Part shown: positions 1 to 8,920 of the stretch, one piece after another
Numbering within the stretch: position 1 is the first letter of the stretch
Layout of the letters: each line of letters begins with the position of its first letter
Assembly (NCBI GenBank): GCA_009602735.1
Contig: WELA01001485.1
Location: 62,001-126,000, forward strand
Length of the DNA: 64,000 nucleotides
From: Mesotaenium endlicherianum
Taxonomy: Eukaryota > Streptophyta > Zygnematophyceae > Zygnematales > Mesotaeniaceae
Direction: 5' to 3'
Position numbers and translations under genes: made by a program
The notes under the pieces: generated by a model
Database searches by the model: none
The model's input: the letters and a program-made list of their open reading frames with translations, nothing else
Told to the model about the DNA's origin: nothing

Positions 1-1
1 T

Positions 2-1924
2 GCCCGCGAAATATTCGACAACGATTACGACGGAGACAATCCTTTCATTGAACTGGGCTTCTGGCCTGGTGGCGACAGGGATGGGAATCCCTTTGTCAAT
101 GCTGCTACTACTATCAAAGTAGCGGAGGCACTGAGAAGCGCTATCATCGTATGTTATTACCGGGATATCCGCAAACTCAAGCGCCGCCTCACTTTCTCGG
201 GTGTAGACCAGATGGTGCACGAACTGGAGGAACAACTATATGCAAACGTTTTCCGTCCAACCGATTGCTGTCATATCGGCAAAGATGAGCTCCTTCATAA
301 GCTTTACGATATACGCAACCTGATGGTATCGCAGCACCATTCCCTGTTCCTGCAAAGAGTTGATAGCCTGATACACAAAGTGAAGATATTCGGTATGCAT
401 TTCGCTTCACTCGACGTGAGGCAGGACAGTCGTATACACAGGCATGTGTTGCTGCAGATCAACAAAGAATTAAAAGAAAAATCTTTACACCCCGTACTGC
501 CCGACAATTACGAAACGCTCAGCCCCACTGCACAAATTGCGGTGCTGGCCGATCTGCACGGCAACATCGATCCTGCGCTCTTCAAGGATACCATTACCAG
601 GGATACCCTTGAAAGCATGTATGCCATCAACCACATACAACAGTTAAACGGAGAAGCCGGCTGTCATCGTTACATCATCAGCAATTGCCAGAGCGCGGTA
701 AATGTGATGGAAGTATATGCCCTGCTCCGTTTATGCGGATGGAGCAAGGAATTGCTCAGCATCGACATTGTTCCTTTGTTTGAGACCATCGACGACCTGC
801 AGCATGCAGAATCGATCATGGAGTTGCTTTATACACTTCCCATCTACAAGCAACACCTGCACCTGCGTAAGCAACAGCAAACCATAATGCTCGGCTTCAG
901 CGATGGCACCAAAGACGGTGGATACCTGCAGGCCAACTGGAGCATTTATACGGCCAAAGAAAACCTTACTGCTATTTCGCGCAAATACAATATTAAAGCC
1001 CGCTTCTTCGATGGCCGCGGAGGCCCCCCTTCCCGCGGCGGAGGTAAAACGAATAAGTTTTATGCTTCACTCGGCAGCAATATTGAGAACGAGGAAATAC
1101 AGATTACTGTACAGGGACAAACCATTACGTCCAATTTCGGCACCATACAATCATCGCAGTATAACCTGGAGCAATTACTGAGCGCCGGGGCCAGCAATGA
1201 ATTGTTTGCCGAAACACGCATACAGATATCGCAGCACGACCGTTTCATGCTGGAAGAACTGGGCAGGATCAGTCACGAAGCATACCAGTCGTTCAAAACA
1301 CATCCACTGTTTCTCTCTTACCTGCAACGGTTCAGTCCGCTGAATTATTACAGCAAAAGCAATATCGCCAGCCGCCCTTCCAAAAGGGGTAACGGTGGAA
1401 GTTTGAAATTCGAGGACCTCCGCGCCGTTCCATTTGTAGGAAGCTGGAGCCAGCTCAAACAAAACGTACCGGGCTTTTACGGTGTAGGCACTGCTTTGCA
1501 GGAAATGAAGAATAAAGGTTTGTGGAATGATGTGAAAGCGATGTTCCGCAATGTGCTTTTCTTCCGCACATTGATCGACAACAGCATGATGAGTATGCTG
1601 AAATCTTATTTTGCCTTAACGCAATACATCAAAGAAGATCCGCAGTACGGGCCCATCTGGCAACTCATCAAAGACGAGTTCGATCTCACTCGGAGGCTCG
1701 TATTACAACTGGCCGATGCGGCCGACCTGATGGCCGATGACCAGCCGGGCCGCGCTTCCATCCAGATGCGTGATAAGATTGTATTACCCTTGCTTACTAT
1801 CCAGCAGTATGCGCTACATCAACTGAATCAGCCCGAGACCAACGAGCAACTGAAAGTGGTGTATGAGAAACTGGTTACCAGGAGTATGTTCGGAATTATT
1901 AATGCTGCAAGAAACTCAGCATAA
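2..1924 (+). CDS. ppc: Phosphoenolpyruvate carboxylase, C-terminal 640 residues (cut by left edge)
   Basis: The reading frame is open from base 2, so the gene begins to the left of the window. It adds bicarbonate to phosphoenolpyruvate to give oxaloacetate, an anaplerotic cytosolic reaction. Family signatures visible in order are GGDRDGNPFV near the left edge, GFSDGTKDGGY (PEPC consensus GYSDSxKDxG), FFDGRGGPPSRGGG (the catalytic glycine-rich loop, usually FHGRGGxxGRGG) and FVGSWSQLKQNVPGFYGVGTAL-type sequence (usually W.QNR...P.W.G.G). The divergence in the last two matches the Bacteroidota branch of the family rather than the Escherichia coli enzyme. The N-terminal half with the first active-site histidine motif is outside the window. 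The family is sure; regulation cannot be judged because the promoter is missing. Confidence 0.93.
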   Translation, partial: AREIFDNDYDGDNPFIELGFWPGGDRDGNPFVNAATTIKVAEALRSAIIVCYYRDIRKLKRRLTFSGVDQMVHELEEQLYANVFRPTDCCHIGKDELLHKLYDIRNLMVSQHHSLFLQRVDSLIHKVKIFGMHFASLDVRQDSRIHRHVLLQINKELKEKSLHPVLPDNYETLSPTAQIAVLADLHGNIDPALFKDTITRDTLESMYAINHIQQLNGEAGCHRYIISNCQSAVNVMEVYALLRLCGWSKELLSIDIVPLFETIDDLQHAESIMELLYTLPIYKQHLHLRKQQQTIMLGFSDGTKDGGYLQANWSIYTAKENLTAISRKYNIKARFFDGRGGPPSRGGGKTNKFYASLGSNIENEEIQITVQGQTITSNFGTIQSSQYNLEQLLSAGASNELFAETRIQISQHDRFMLEELGRISHEAYQSFKTHPLFLSYLQRFSPLNYYSKSNIASRPSKRGNGGSLKFEDLRAVPFVGSWSQLKQNVPGFYGVGTALQEMKNKGLWNDVKAMFRNVLFFRTLIDNSMMSMLKSYFALTQYIKEDPQYGPIWQLIKDEFDLTRRLVLQLADAADLMADDQPGRASIQMRDKIVLPLLTIQQYALHQLNQPETNEQLKVVYEKLVTRSMFGIINAARNSA

Positions 1925-1932
1925 TTTATCGC

Positions 1933-2022
1933 CGTCATCCCGAGCGTAGCCGAGGGACCTTTTAGAATTTTCAACAAAACTTCATGAGATCCCTCGACTC
2001 GCTTCGCTCGCTCGGGATGACG
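1933..2022. repeat. REP-like imperfect inverted repeat between ppc and the glycosylase gene
   Basis: The left arm starts CGTCATCCCGAGCG and continues into CCGAGGGAC; the right arm reads the same on the opposite strand (starting CGTCATCCCGAGCG at base 2022 going left), with an extra AGCGAAGCGAGT insert. The arms flank an A/T-rich spacer. It lies between two convergent genes, so it could serve as a two-way transcription terminator or be a mobile REP/MITE-type palindrome. The pairing is seen directly; the function is inferred. Confidence 0.7.
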
Positions 2023-2030
2023 GGCTATTA

Positions 2031-2624
2031 TTATTGGTCCTTCCATGCCCATAAATGCAAGCATGCGTAGGTCCTGTATGGTGTCCATTTCGAAGATAGG
2101 CGGAGCATTTTTTCTTTCATCGCTTTTTTATCAGTGGCATCCAGTTTGTATATATGGGTCATAGCCTGTTGAATACCCAGGTCGTCCACAGCGAAAACAT
2201 CTTCACGTCCCAGCGTAAACATGAGCAGCATTTCAACCGTCCACTTCCCCACGCCTTTGATAGCGGTCAACAGCTCTATGATCTCTTCGTTGTTCATAGC
2301 CAGCAGTTTCTTATCGGTGATCTGATGGTCGATGCAAAAGCGCGCTACATTTTGTACATAAGATACCTTGGCATTGCTTAGTCCTATAGCACGCAGCTTT
2401 TCCGGTGGTGTATCCAGTACCTGTTGCGGATTGGGCTCTTTTCCGTTGTACAATTCCAGGAAACGATGGTAAATAACCCTGGCTACTTTGGTACTCAGTT
2501 GTTGGCTCATGATACTGGCCATTAGTCTCAGCGGAATATTCTTGTGCAGTTTCAACTCATGCACTTCCTCACCTATGGCCTTTGCCAGCTTTTTGTCTTT
2601 TTGCAGATGTTTGATATACTCCAT
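2031..2624 (-). CDS. AlkA-like DNA-3-methyladenine glycosylase (HhH-GPD family)
   Basis: A 197-residue base-excision repair glycosylase that removes alkylated purines from DNA. The helix-hairpin-helix is at residues 119-132 (LTAIKGVGKWTVEM), followed by the GPD segment and a DD pair at 147-148 in VFAVDDLGI. By comparison with E. coli AlkA, where the catalytic Asp238 is the second of a similar pair, D148 is the likely catalytic residue. The C-terminal W-x-P-x-R-x-x-A pattern (SKWTPYRTYACLHLW) is typical of the subgroup. It lacks the N-terminal AlkA extra domain, as in many short bacterial members. The start at 2624 is 28 bases from the divergent mnmD-like gene. There is no Ada-like alkylation regulator nearby. 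Confidence 0.88.
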   Translation of the reverse strand: MEYIKHLQKDKKLAKAIGEEVHELKLHKNIPLRLMASIMSQQLSTKVARVIYHRFLELYNGKEPNPQQVLDTPPEKLRAIGLSNAKVSYVQNVARFCIDHQITDKKLLAMNNEEIIELLTAIKGVGKWTVEMLLMFTLGREDVFAVDDLGIQQAMTHIYKLDATDKKAMKEKMLRLSSKWTPYRTYACLHLWAWKDQ

Positions 2625-2652
2625 GCGGTTAAGTTAGCTAATTTGCAAGGCC

Positions 2653-3321
2653 ATGCAAAGGGAAATTAGATTAACGGCAGATGGTTCGCATACAGTTGCC
2701 ATACCGGCGATGGATGTAAGCTATCATAGTAAACACGGTGCAGTAAGTGAAAGCATGCAAGTATATATTGAAGCCGGACTGCTTACCTGTATGAACGGTT
2801 TTGCCAGTGACCCTGTTTGCATATTTGAGATGGGGTTTGGTACAGGGTTGAATGCTTTACTCAGCTTGCGCGAAGCGATCAACCAGCGAAGAAATATTTT
2901 TTACCTGGCCATTGAACGATATCCCTTAACTACTACGGAAGCTGCGTTATTGAATTACGGGAGGATCACCGGCCTTGAAGATGCTTTTCAATTCTTGCAT
3001 ACAGCAGCATGGGAGAAACCAGTTTCTATAAATCCCTCTTTCACACTCCATAAAACACAGGCGGCATTGCAGGATTTCACTACAGGCTATTCTTTTCACT
3101 GCATTTATTTCGATGCTTTTGCGCCTGAAACGCAACCTGAACTATGGACAACAGGCATCTTTTCACAATTATTTCCCCTGCTCCTGCCAGGAGGATGCCT
3201 CGTTACTTATTCCAGTAAGAGCATCGTAAGAAAAGCCATGACAGCAGCGGGCTTCAGGGTGGAAAAGATTCCGGGTCCGCACGGCAAAAGGGAAATGGTA
3301 AGAGCATGGAAACCGCAATAA
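2653..3321 (+). CDS. mnmD: tRNA U34 5-methylaminomethyl-2-thiouridine methyltransferase, MnmD-like
   Basis: A 222-residue S-adenosylmethionine-dependent methyltransferase matching the methylase half of MnmC, present as a free-standing MnmD as in many bacteria. The SAM-binding loop is FEMGFGTGLNALL (residues 58-70). The family signature around the catalytic region is YFDAFAPETQPELW (residues 152-165), with D154 the likely catalytic aspartate. The enzyme methylates the aminomethyl group on the wobble uridine of some tRNAs. No oxidoreductase (MnmC1) half is fused or adjacent. The start at 2653 follows a very short divergent spacer, so the two promoters must overlap. Confidence 0.87.
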   Translation: MQREIRLTADGSHTVAIPAMDVSYHSKHGAVSESMQVYIEAGLLTCMNGFASDPVCIFEMGFGTGLNALLSLREAINQRRNIFYLAIERYPLTTTEAALLNYGRITGLEDAFQFLHTAAWEKPVSINPSFTLHKTQAALQDFTTGYSFHCIYFDAFAPETQPELWTTGIFSQLFPLLLPGGCLVTYSSKSIVRKAMTAAGFRVEKIPGPHGKREMVRAWKPQ

Positions 3322-3356
3322 TTGTTATATTCAATGATCATCTTTAAACGTATTAC

Positions 3357-3779
3357 ATGAAATACTTTGTCTTCATAACCGTCTTTCTATTCCAACAGCC
3401 TCTGTATGCCCAACACAAAGACGAGCAGGCTATCCGTCAAATACTGACCGATCAAACAACCGAATGGAACAAAGGAAATCTGGAAGCCTTTATGAAAGGC
3501 TATTGGAAAAATGATAGTTTATTGTTCGTAGGCAAAACCGGTCCGCGTTACGGGTTCCAGACAACACTGGATAATTACCACAAAGGATATCCCGATACTG
3601 CTGCGATGGGCAAATTAAGCTTCAACATCATACAGGTGAAGCGGCTTTCTCCGGACTATTATTTTGTATTGGGGAAATGGATGCTCAAAAGAAGTATGGG
3701 CGACCTGAGCGGACATTACACGCTTTTATTCAGAAAAATAGCCGGCCAGTGGAAGATAGTAGTAGACCACAGCAGCTAA
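3357..3779 (+). CDS. Secreted SnoaL/NTF2-like protein (DUF4440 type)
   Basis: A 140-residue protein with a short signal peptide (first 19 residues, ending LYAQ), so the mature part is periplasmic. The rest fits the cone-shaped NTF2 fold of SnoaL-like proteins: an N-terminal helix with IRQILTDQTTEWNKGNLEAFMKGY, then alternating strands with YYFVLGKWML and a final GHYTLLFRKIAGQWKIVVDHSS. This ending is common in the DUF4440 group. No catalytic residues can be assigned, and the family covers enzymes and ligand-binding proteins alike, so the activity is unknown. Its stop lies 3 bases from that of the convergent gene at 3783. Confidence 0.75.
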   Translation: MKYFVFITVFLFQQPLYAQHKDEQAIRQILTDQTTEWNKGNLEAFMKGYWKNDSLLFVGKTGPRYGFQTTLDNYHKGYPDTAAMGKLSFNIIQVKRLSPDYYFVLGKWMLKRSMGDLSGHYTLLFRKIAGQWKIVVDHSS

Positions 3780-3782
3780 ACC

Positions 3783-4019
3783 TCATTCATCATCTTCCTG
3801 CTTCAGCGGCTTGCGCCATAACCATACAATATACCATATAAAAGCGCCCAGGCTCAATAAGAACCATGTATAAAAAAGCAGGTTTTTGAGCTGCATGCGT
3901 TCATGTATGAAGGCCAGATCGTACATGATGCCGGCTGTGGAATTAACGGCAAGCCAAAGCAAACTCACTGAAAGGGTGTTCAGAATGCGTATCAGGTATC
4001 GTTTTACGATGGGTTCCAT
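3783..4019 (-). CDS. Small two-helix membrane protein
   Basis: A 78-residue protein with two hydrophobic segments, roughly residues 12-33 and 45-68, and an acidic C-terminal tail (KQEDDE). I do not recognise the family. It starts 11 bases after the stop of the M23 peptidase gene on the same strand and is probably co-transcribed with it, which suggests a cell-envelope role. No catalytic motif is visible. Confidence 0.6.
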   Translation of the reverse strand: MEPIVKRYLIRILNTLSVSLLWLAVNSTAGIMYDLAFIHERMQLKNLLFYTWFLLSLGAFIWYIVWLWRKPLKQEDDE

Positions 4020-4030
4020 GCCAACTGGCT

Positions 4031-5002
4031 TTAATCAAAGCTTTGATTGCTGGCTGCTGCCATTTTAAGTATCCTGTCGAATTGTGCCGGTGTAAGATCG
4101 TTGTAGAAATAATAAATGGGATCCACCGGAATGCCATTCTTATGTACTTCATAATGGCAATGCGGTCCGGTGCTCTTGCCCGTATTGCCCACATAGCCGA
4201 TCACTTCGCCCCGCTTCACCGATTGTCCCACCCTTGCTTTGATACGATACATGTGTCCATATAAAGTTTCATAGCCGTAACCATGACCAATCACCACACG
4301 GTTACCATACCCACCGGTATTGAATCCCGCGTCCTTCACCACTCCATCGGCCGTAGCATAAATGGGCGTTCCCTGCGGTGCCGAAAAATCGAGGCCCATA
4401 TGCGCCCGCCGCTCTTTGTACACAGGGTCTATACGATAACCGAAACCAGAGGCAATGCGGTTGAGGTTTTTATTACTTACCGGCTGGATAGCAGGAATGG
4501 ACGCCAGCAGCTTTTCCTTATTCTTCACCATATTGGCGATCTCATTGAAGGATTTCTCCTGGTAAGCGATGCGCAGGGCCAGGTTGTTCAGTTGGCCGGT
4601 CATGCTTTTGATGAGTTCTGTCTCACCCATCGCCTGCACCAGTGTTACCTCCTTACTCTTTTCCATTTCACGTATGCGCGCACTGTCGGGAATAGGTTTG
4701 GCTTCGAAAATGGAACGGTAAACCGTATTGTCGCGGTTCTCTATTTCGTCCATCTGCAATTCGAGCTGCTTCAGGCGTTCCTGGAAAATGCTGTAATTCT
4801 GGGTAAGGTCTTCATATTGCTGGCGCAACAGTTTTTCCTTGGGAGAATCGATATAACGGAAAGTAATGGCCACGATGATCATGCCGGTAACCGCCGAAGC
4901 CATCAGGAAGCCCATCACGCGCAACAGGCGAACACGCAGGGGTGTTTCCAGTTTCTCATACCGGAGCGTATGGGTATTATAATAATATTTTATTTTCTTC
5001 AT
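4031..5002 (-). CDS. M23 metallopeptidase with N-terminal membrane anchor and coiled coil
   Basis: A 323-residue inner-membrane protein facing the periplasm. Residues 27-48 are a transmembrane segment, 52-170 are strongly helical and probably coiled coil, and 185-300 are a LytM/M23 endopeptidase domain. All zinc-site residues are present: H201 and D205 in HMGLD, and H281/H283 in HCH. The usual SGFGYRIDPVY entry is also there. An intact site argues for a true peptidoglycan endopeptidase rather than an EnvC-like activator, although the coiled-coil plus M23 build is shared by both. A perfect minus-strand TAnnTTTG box lies at 5064-5071. The divergent neighbour is alaS; this arrangement is frequent in Bacteroidota as I recall it, without having checked. 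Confidence 0.88.
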   Translation of the reverse strand: MKKIKYYYNTHTLRYEKLETPLRVRLLRVMGFLMASAVTGMIIVAITFRYIDSPKEKLLRQQYEDLTQNYSIFQERLKQLELQMDEIENRDNTVYRSIFEAKPIPDSARIREMEKSKEVTLVQAMGETELIKSMTGQLNNLALRIAYQEKSFNEIANMVKNKEKLLASIPAIQPVSNKNLNRIASGFGYRIDPVYKERRAHMGLDFSAPQGTPIYATADGVVKDAGFNTGGYGNRVVIGHGYGYETLYGHMYRIKARVGQSVKRGEVIGYVGNTGKSTGPHCHYEVHKNGIPVDPIYYFYNDLTPAQFDRILKMAAASNQSFD

Positions 5003-5037
5003 CGGGGGGTGCTACTTCCAAAGAGACGCCAAATCCC

Positions 5038-5045
5038 TACCTTTG
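5038..5045 (+). promoter_or_regulatory. Bacteroidota -7 promoter-like box (TACCTTTG) upstream of alaS
   Basis: TACCTTTG fits the Bacteroidota -7 consensus TAnnTTTG. It lies in the divergent spacer between the M23 gene and alaS, 68 bases before the alaS start. No good TTTG -33 box is seen, so support rests on position and the match alone. Confidence 0.45.
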
Positions 5046-5063
5046 ATGCCCTTGAAAAGCTTC

Positions 5064-5071
5064 CAAAGATA
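5064..5071 (-). promoter_or_regulatory. Bacteroidota -7 promoter-like box (TATCTTTG) for the M23 peptidase gene
   Basis: On the minus strand the bases read TATCTTTG, a full match to TAnnTTTG, 61 bases before the M23 start. With the plus-strand box at 5038-5045 this would make two crossing divergent promoters, whose transcripts would overlap at their 5' ends by a few tens of bases. Confidence 0.45.
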
Positions 5072-5113
5072 GTTTCTAACCGCATAAATGCCTTTATAAA
5101 AATTTTTGCCCAG

Positions 5114-7744
5114 ATGATGACCAGTGCCGAGATCAGACAGCAATTCCTTGATTTTTTTGCTTCCAAACAGCACCAGATCGTTCCTTCTGCCCCTATCGTG
5201 GTGAAAAATGATCCCACACTTTTGTTCACCAATGCGGGGATGAACCAGTTCAAAGATTTTTTCCTGGGAAACAAAAAACCGGTAAGCCCTCGTGTGGCCG
5301 ATACCCAAAAATGTCTCCGGGTAAGTGGCAAACACAACGATCTCGAAGAAGTGGGTGTGGACACTTATCACCATACCATGTTTGAAATGCTGGGTAATTG
5401 GAGTTTTGGCGATTATTTCAAGAAAGAAGCCATTGCCTGGAGTTGGGAACTGCTTACCGAAATATACAAGATCGATAAAGACCGTTTATATGTAACCGTT
5501 TTTGAAGGCGATGCACAGGAAGGATTGCCGAAAGACGATGAAGCTTTTGCAGAATGGGAAAAACACATAGCACCCGAACGAATTTTGCTGGGCAATAAAA
5601 AAGACAATTTTTGGGAGATGGGTGATACCGGTCCTTGCGGTCCTTGCTCAGAGATACATGTAGACTGCCGTTCGGATGAAGACAGAAAAGCAGTAGCCGG
5701 TAGTACGCTGGTGAACAAAGACCATCCGCAAGTGATTGAGATATGGAACAATGTATTCATGCAGTTCAACCGCCTGAAAGATGGCAGCCTGCAACCCTTG
5801 CCTGCCAAGCATGTAGATACGGGCATGGGCTTTGAAAGACTCGTGAGGGTATTACAACAGAAACAAAGCAATTACGATACCGATGTATTCACCGGTACCA
5901 TCGCCGCTACTGAAAAGATCACGGGGCAACAGTATCATTTTGGCGATGATAAAAAAGACATTGCTTTCCGCGTGCTGGCCGATCATGTCCGCGCCATCGC
6001 TTTCACCATTGCCGATGGACAGCTGCCATCCAATACCGGCGCTGGTTATGTGATTCGCCGCATCCTCCGGCGAGCTGTTCGATATTATTATTCATACCTG
6101 CATTATAAGCAGCCGCTTTTGTTTCAACTGATTCCAGTTCTTGCCAAACAATTTGCTACCGTATTCCCCGAATTGCAACAGCAGGTTGAGTTCATTGGTA
6201 AAGTGGTGAAGGAAGAAGAAGAAGCATTCCTTCGCACATTGGAAAAAGGATTGAAGCGGATAGATGACATCATTGGTAATGCCAACCTCAACAAGACCAA
6301 ATCCATCGAAGGAAAAGCGGCATTCGAATTGTTCGATACATTCGGCTTTCCTGTTGATCTTACACGCCTCATTGCTTTTGAAAATAACCTGGGGGTTGAC
6401 GAAGCGGGCTTTGAAGCAGAAATGCAGCAACAGAAAAACCGTAGTCGCGCTGCAACGGCAGTAGATACCGAAGATTGGGTGATACTGCACGAAGATGCGC
6501 TTTCAGAATTCGTAGGATACGATTCATTGGAAATACGCAGCCGGCTGATCCGCTACCGAAAGGTCAAAGCAAAGGGAAAAGAGCTGGTACAACTGGTATT
6601 AGAAGCCACCCCTTTTTATGCAGAGAGCGGCGGACAGGTAGGTGATACCGGCGTGCTTGATTTCGAAGGCGAGCGGATTGAAGTGATCGATACCAAAAAA
6701 GAGAATAACCTTACCATCCATCTTACAGAAAAATTACCTGGCAATACACAGGCTTCGGTGATCGCTAGTGTAAACAGGCCCAAGCGCCATGCCACCACTA
6801 TTCATCACAGCGCTACGCACTTGCTGCATGCGGCGCTTAGATCGGTATTGGGTACACATGTAGCTCAAAAAGGAAGCCTGGTGAATGAAGAAGGACTGCG
6901 ATTCGACTTCTCTCATTTTACCAAACTGAGCGAAGAAGAAATCATCCACATTGAGAGGTTGGTGAATGAAAAGATCAGGGCCAATATTCCTGTTCATATC
7001 AAAGAAATGAATAAGGATGAAGCGATTGCTATGGGCGCAATGGCCTTATTCGGTGAGAAATATGGCGATTCTGTGCGTGTAGTGATCATAGATCCTGCTT
7101 ATTCTGTTGAACTCTGCGGAGGTACACATGTGGGCAACACCGGAGAATTGGGTTTTTTTAAAATAAAACACGAATCTGCGGTGGCAGCCGGCGTTCGGCG
7201 CATAGAAGCCTTGAGCGGAGTAGCCGCAGAGCAACTGGTGTTGGAACAATTTGAGCAACTGCGCCAGGTAAGGGAATCATTGAAACATCCCAAAGAGCTG
7301 CTCAAAGCAGTAGACGCACTGGTAAGCGATAACAATGAATTGCGCAAACAGGTCGAGAGCCTGGAAGCCAAACAACTGATCGTGATTAAACAGGAATTAC
7401 TGAAGCAGGTGGAATCAGTGAATGGCAACACTTTCCTCGGTGCAATCGTAGAAGTGAGTAATGCAGACGGTCTCAAAAAATTATGCTTCGAACTGAAAAA
7501 AGAACTGAACAACTACCTCGTAGTGCTGGCTGCCAATATTGATGGTAAAGCACAGGTGGCCATACTTATTGATGAATCATTGAGTACTGCACGCGGACTC
7601 GAAGCGCCAAAAATTATCAAAGAACAGGTGGCCCCGCTGATCAAGGGCGGTGGCGGCGGGCAGAAAACATTGGCCACTGCAGGCGGCCAGGATGCAGGTA
7701 ATCTTTTACAGGTTATTGCAAAAGTCAAGGCGCTTATTGAATAA
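5114..7744 (+). CDS. alaS: Alanyl-tRNA synthetase
   Basis: An 876-residue class II aminoacyl-tRNA synthetase that charges tRNA-Ala. Visible parts are the N-terminal catalytic core (FFASKQHQIVPSAPIV, FTNAGMNQFKDFFLG, DTGPCGPCSEIH), the editing domain with its zinc motifs HHSATHLLHAAL and CGGTH, and the C-terminal DHHA1 domain ending in a GGGGGGQ-type loop. The frame stays open upstream to 4283, but that part runs antisense through the M23 gene and has no AlaS similarity. The start at 5114 (or the next ATG at 5117) gives the family's usual length of about 875 residues. Confidence 0.96.
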   Translation: MMTSAEIRQQFLDFFASKQHQIVPSAPIVVKNDPTLLFTNAGMNQFKDFFLGNKKPVSPRVADTQKCLRVSGKHNDLEEVGVDTYHHTMFEMLGNWSFGDYFKKEAIAWSWELLTEIYKIDKDRLYVTVFEGDAQEGLPKDDEAFAEWEKHIAPERILLGNKKDNFWEMGDTGPCGPCSEIHVDCRSDEDRKAVAGSTLVNKDHPQVIEIWNNVFMQFNRLKDGSLQPLPAKHVDTGMGFERLVRVLQQKQSNYDTDVFTGTIAATEKITGQQYHFGDDKKDIAFRVLADHVRAIAFTIADGQLPSNTGAGYVIRRILRRAVRYYYSYLHYKQPLLFQLIPVLAKQFATVFPELQQQVEFIGKVVKEEEEAFLRTLEKGLKRIDDIIGNANLNKTKSIEGKAAFELFDTFGFPVDLTRLIAFENNLGVDEAGFEAEMQQQKNRSRAATAVDTEDWVILHEDALSEFVGYDSLEIRSRLIRYRKVKAKGKELVQLVLEATPFYAESGGQVGDTGVLDFEGERIEVIDTKKENNLTIHLTEKLPGNTQASVIASVNRPKRHATTIHHSATHLLHAALRSVLGTHVAQKGSLVNEEGLRFDFSHFTKLSEEEIIHIERLVNEKIRANIPVHIKEMNKDEAIAMGAMALFGEKYGDSVRVVIIDPAYSVELCGGTHVGNTGELGFFKIKHESAVAAGVRRIEALSGVAAEQLVLEQFEQLRQVRESLKHPKELLKAVDALVSDNNELRKQVESLEAKQLIVIKQELLKQVESVNGNTFLGAIVEVSNADGLKKLCFELKKELNNYLVVLAANIDGKAQVAILIDESLSTARGLEAPKIIKEQVAPLIKGGGGGQKTLATAGGQDAGNLLQVIAKVKALIE

Positions 7745-7824
7745 AGTGCCTTTCTTAACCATCTGCAAGGATCCTTTAACCTTATTTAACATCTCCGAAG
7801 GTATTCGTATGTGGCAAAAAGCGG

Positions 7825-7832
7825 TAAATTTG
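7825..7832 (+). promoter_or_regulatory. Bacteroidota -7 promoter-like box (TAAATTTG) before the PDZ gene
   Basis: TAAATTTG is a full match to TAnnTTTG, 37 bases before the ATG of the tandem-PDZ gene. It suggests the gene has its own promoter and is not simply read through from alaS. Confidence 0.5.
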
Positions 7833-7869
7833 ATCTACTAATGATTTCGTATAATTAAAATCATCTTTT

Positions 7870-8838
7870 ATGTATTTCAAATGTATTACAGCTTCTGTGC
7901 TGGCATTGTGCATAGCGGGCTCAGTTGCAGCCCAGGAAACACTTCCTCCTCCTGTTCCGGATAAGAAGTTCAAAAAAGAGGAAGACATCATCATTCGTAG
8001 AAAAGGTGACCGTGATGAAAAGACAACCATTGTAATGGATGGCGATAAGATCACCGTCAATGGAAAAGACATTGATGAACTGCACGATTCCGATTTGCAG
8101 GTATTGAGAGGTCCCGACGGATTGGCCATGGCAGGGCCACGGATCAGGATGAAAGGACCCTGGGTTACAGTGCCAGACCATGATTTCAATTTTTCTTTCA
8201 GCTCCAACCGTGCATTCCTGGGAGTGATGAGTGAAAAAAATGAAAAAGGCGCCAGGATCATCGAAGTAACCAAAGAAAGTCCTGCTGCCAAAGCCGGCCT
8301 GCAAAAAGGCGATATCATCACCAAAGTGGGCGATAGCAAGATCGAAGGACCTGATGATCTCTATGCCGCGATCGGAAAACACAAGCCGGAAGAAAAGGTG
8401 AACATCAGCTATCTGCGCGATGGCAATGAAAAGAACACTTCCACTGCACTGGGAAAAAATAAAGAAAACCGGGTATTCAATTTCAGAAGAGATGAAATTG
8501 GTCCTCATTTCAAGTCTGATATGATGCCCCATATTCAATTCGATGGTATGCCTTTTATGCGCCCCAGATTGGGTTTGCAAGTGCAGGACCTCGACAACAG
8601 CAAAGGAGTGAAAGTGATGGATGTGCATGAAGACGCCCCTGCTGCCAAAGCGGGTCTGCAAAAAGGCGATATCGTTACCGCCATCGATGGCAAAGAAGTA
8701 AAATCAGTAGAAACCCTTCGGGAAAAACTGCGCGATTTGAAAGAGGGCGATAGTGTAAAACTTACTTATGAGCGGAATGGCAAGACGCAGACCGCTGAAG
8801 TAAAGTTCCCTAAAAAGCTGAAAACAGCCGATTTATAA
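7870..8838 (+). CDS. Periplasmic tandem-PDZ protein without a protease domain
   Basis: A 322-residue exported protein with a signal peptide over about the first 21 residues (ending SVAAQ). After a charged linker there are two PDZ domains, about residues 115-200 and 232-318. Both share the block SPAAKAGLQKGDI or APAAKAGLQKGDI, the carboxylate-binding and second-strand region seen in DegP/HtrA-type PDZ domains. No trypsin-like or site-2 protease domain is present, so it is probably a binding or scaffold protein for envelope peptides. The near-identical cores suggest the two PDZ domains arose by duplication. It ends before a clear terminator at 8879-8904. Confidence 0.82.
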   Translation: MYFKCITASVLALCIAGSVAAQETLPPPVPDKKFKKEEDIIIRRKGDRDEKTTIVMDGDKITVNGKDIDELHDSDLQVLRGPDGLAMAGPRIRMKGPWVTVPDHDFNFSFSSNRAFLGVMSEKNEKGARIIEVTKESPAAKAGLQKGDIITKVGDSKIEGPDDLYAAIGKHKPEEKVNISYLRDGNEKNTSTALGKNKENRVFNFRRDEIGPHFKSDMMPHIQFDGMPFMRPRLGLQVQDLDNSKGVKVMDVHEDAPAAKAGLQKGDIVTAIDGKEVKSVETLREKLRDLKEGDSVKLTYERNGKTQTAEVKFPKKLKTADL

Positions 8839-8878
8839 AGATATCATAAAATAACTTTATTTCCCATGTTGCATTGTG

Positions 8879-8904
8879 CCGCGCCATTCCAGGCGCGGTT
8901 TTTT
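8879..8904 (+). terminator. Rho-independent terminator after the PDZ gene
   Basis: Perfect 7-bp stem CCGCGCC/GGCGCGG with a 6-base loop (ATTCCA), then six T. It lies between the PDZ gene stop and the gatB promoter-like box. It also overlaps an upstream in-frame GTG for gatB, which argues against that start. Confidence 0.88.
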
Positions 8905-8906
8905 GT

Positions 8907-8914
8907 TATTTTTG
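8907..8914 (+). promoter_or_regulatory. -7 promoter-like box (TATTTTTG) for gatB, almost touching the start codon
   Basis: TATTTTTG matches TAnnTTTG and ends only 6 bases before the gatB ATG at 8921. If used, the transcript would have almost no 5' leader. It sits directly after the T-run of the terminator. Confidence 0.5.
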
Positions 8915-8920
8915 CGCCCG

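Noticed and set aside
4283-5113. Open frame extending alaS 277 codons upstream
   Set aside because: It runs antisense through the M23 peptidase gene, has no similarity to the synthetase N-terminus, and the start at 5114 gives the normal protein length.
8876-8920. GTG start 15 codons upstream for gatB
   Set aside because: It lies inside the terminator hairpin and upstream of the -7 box; the family N-terminus begins at 8921.
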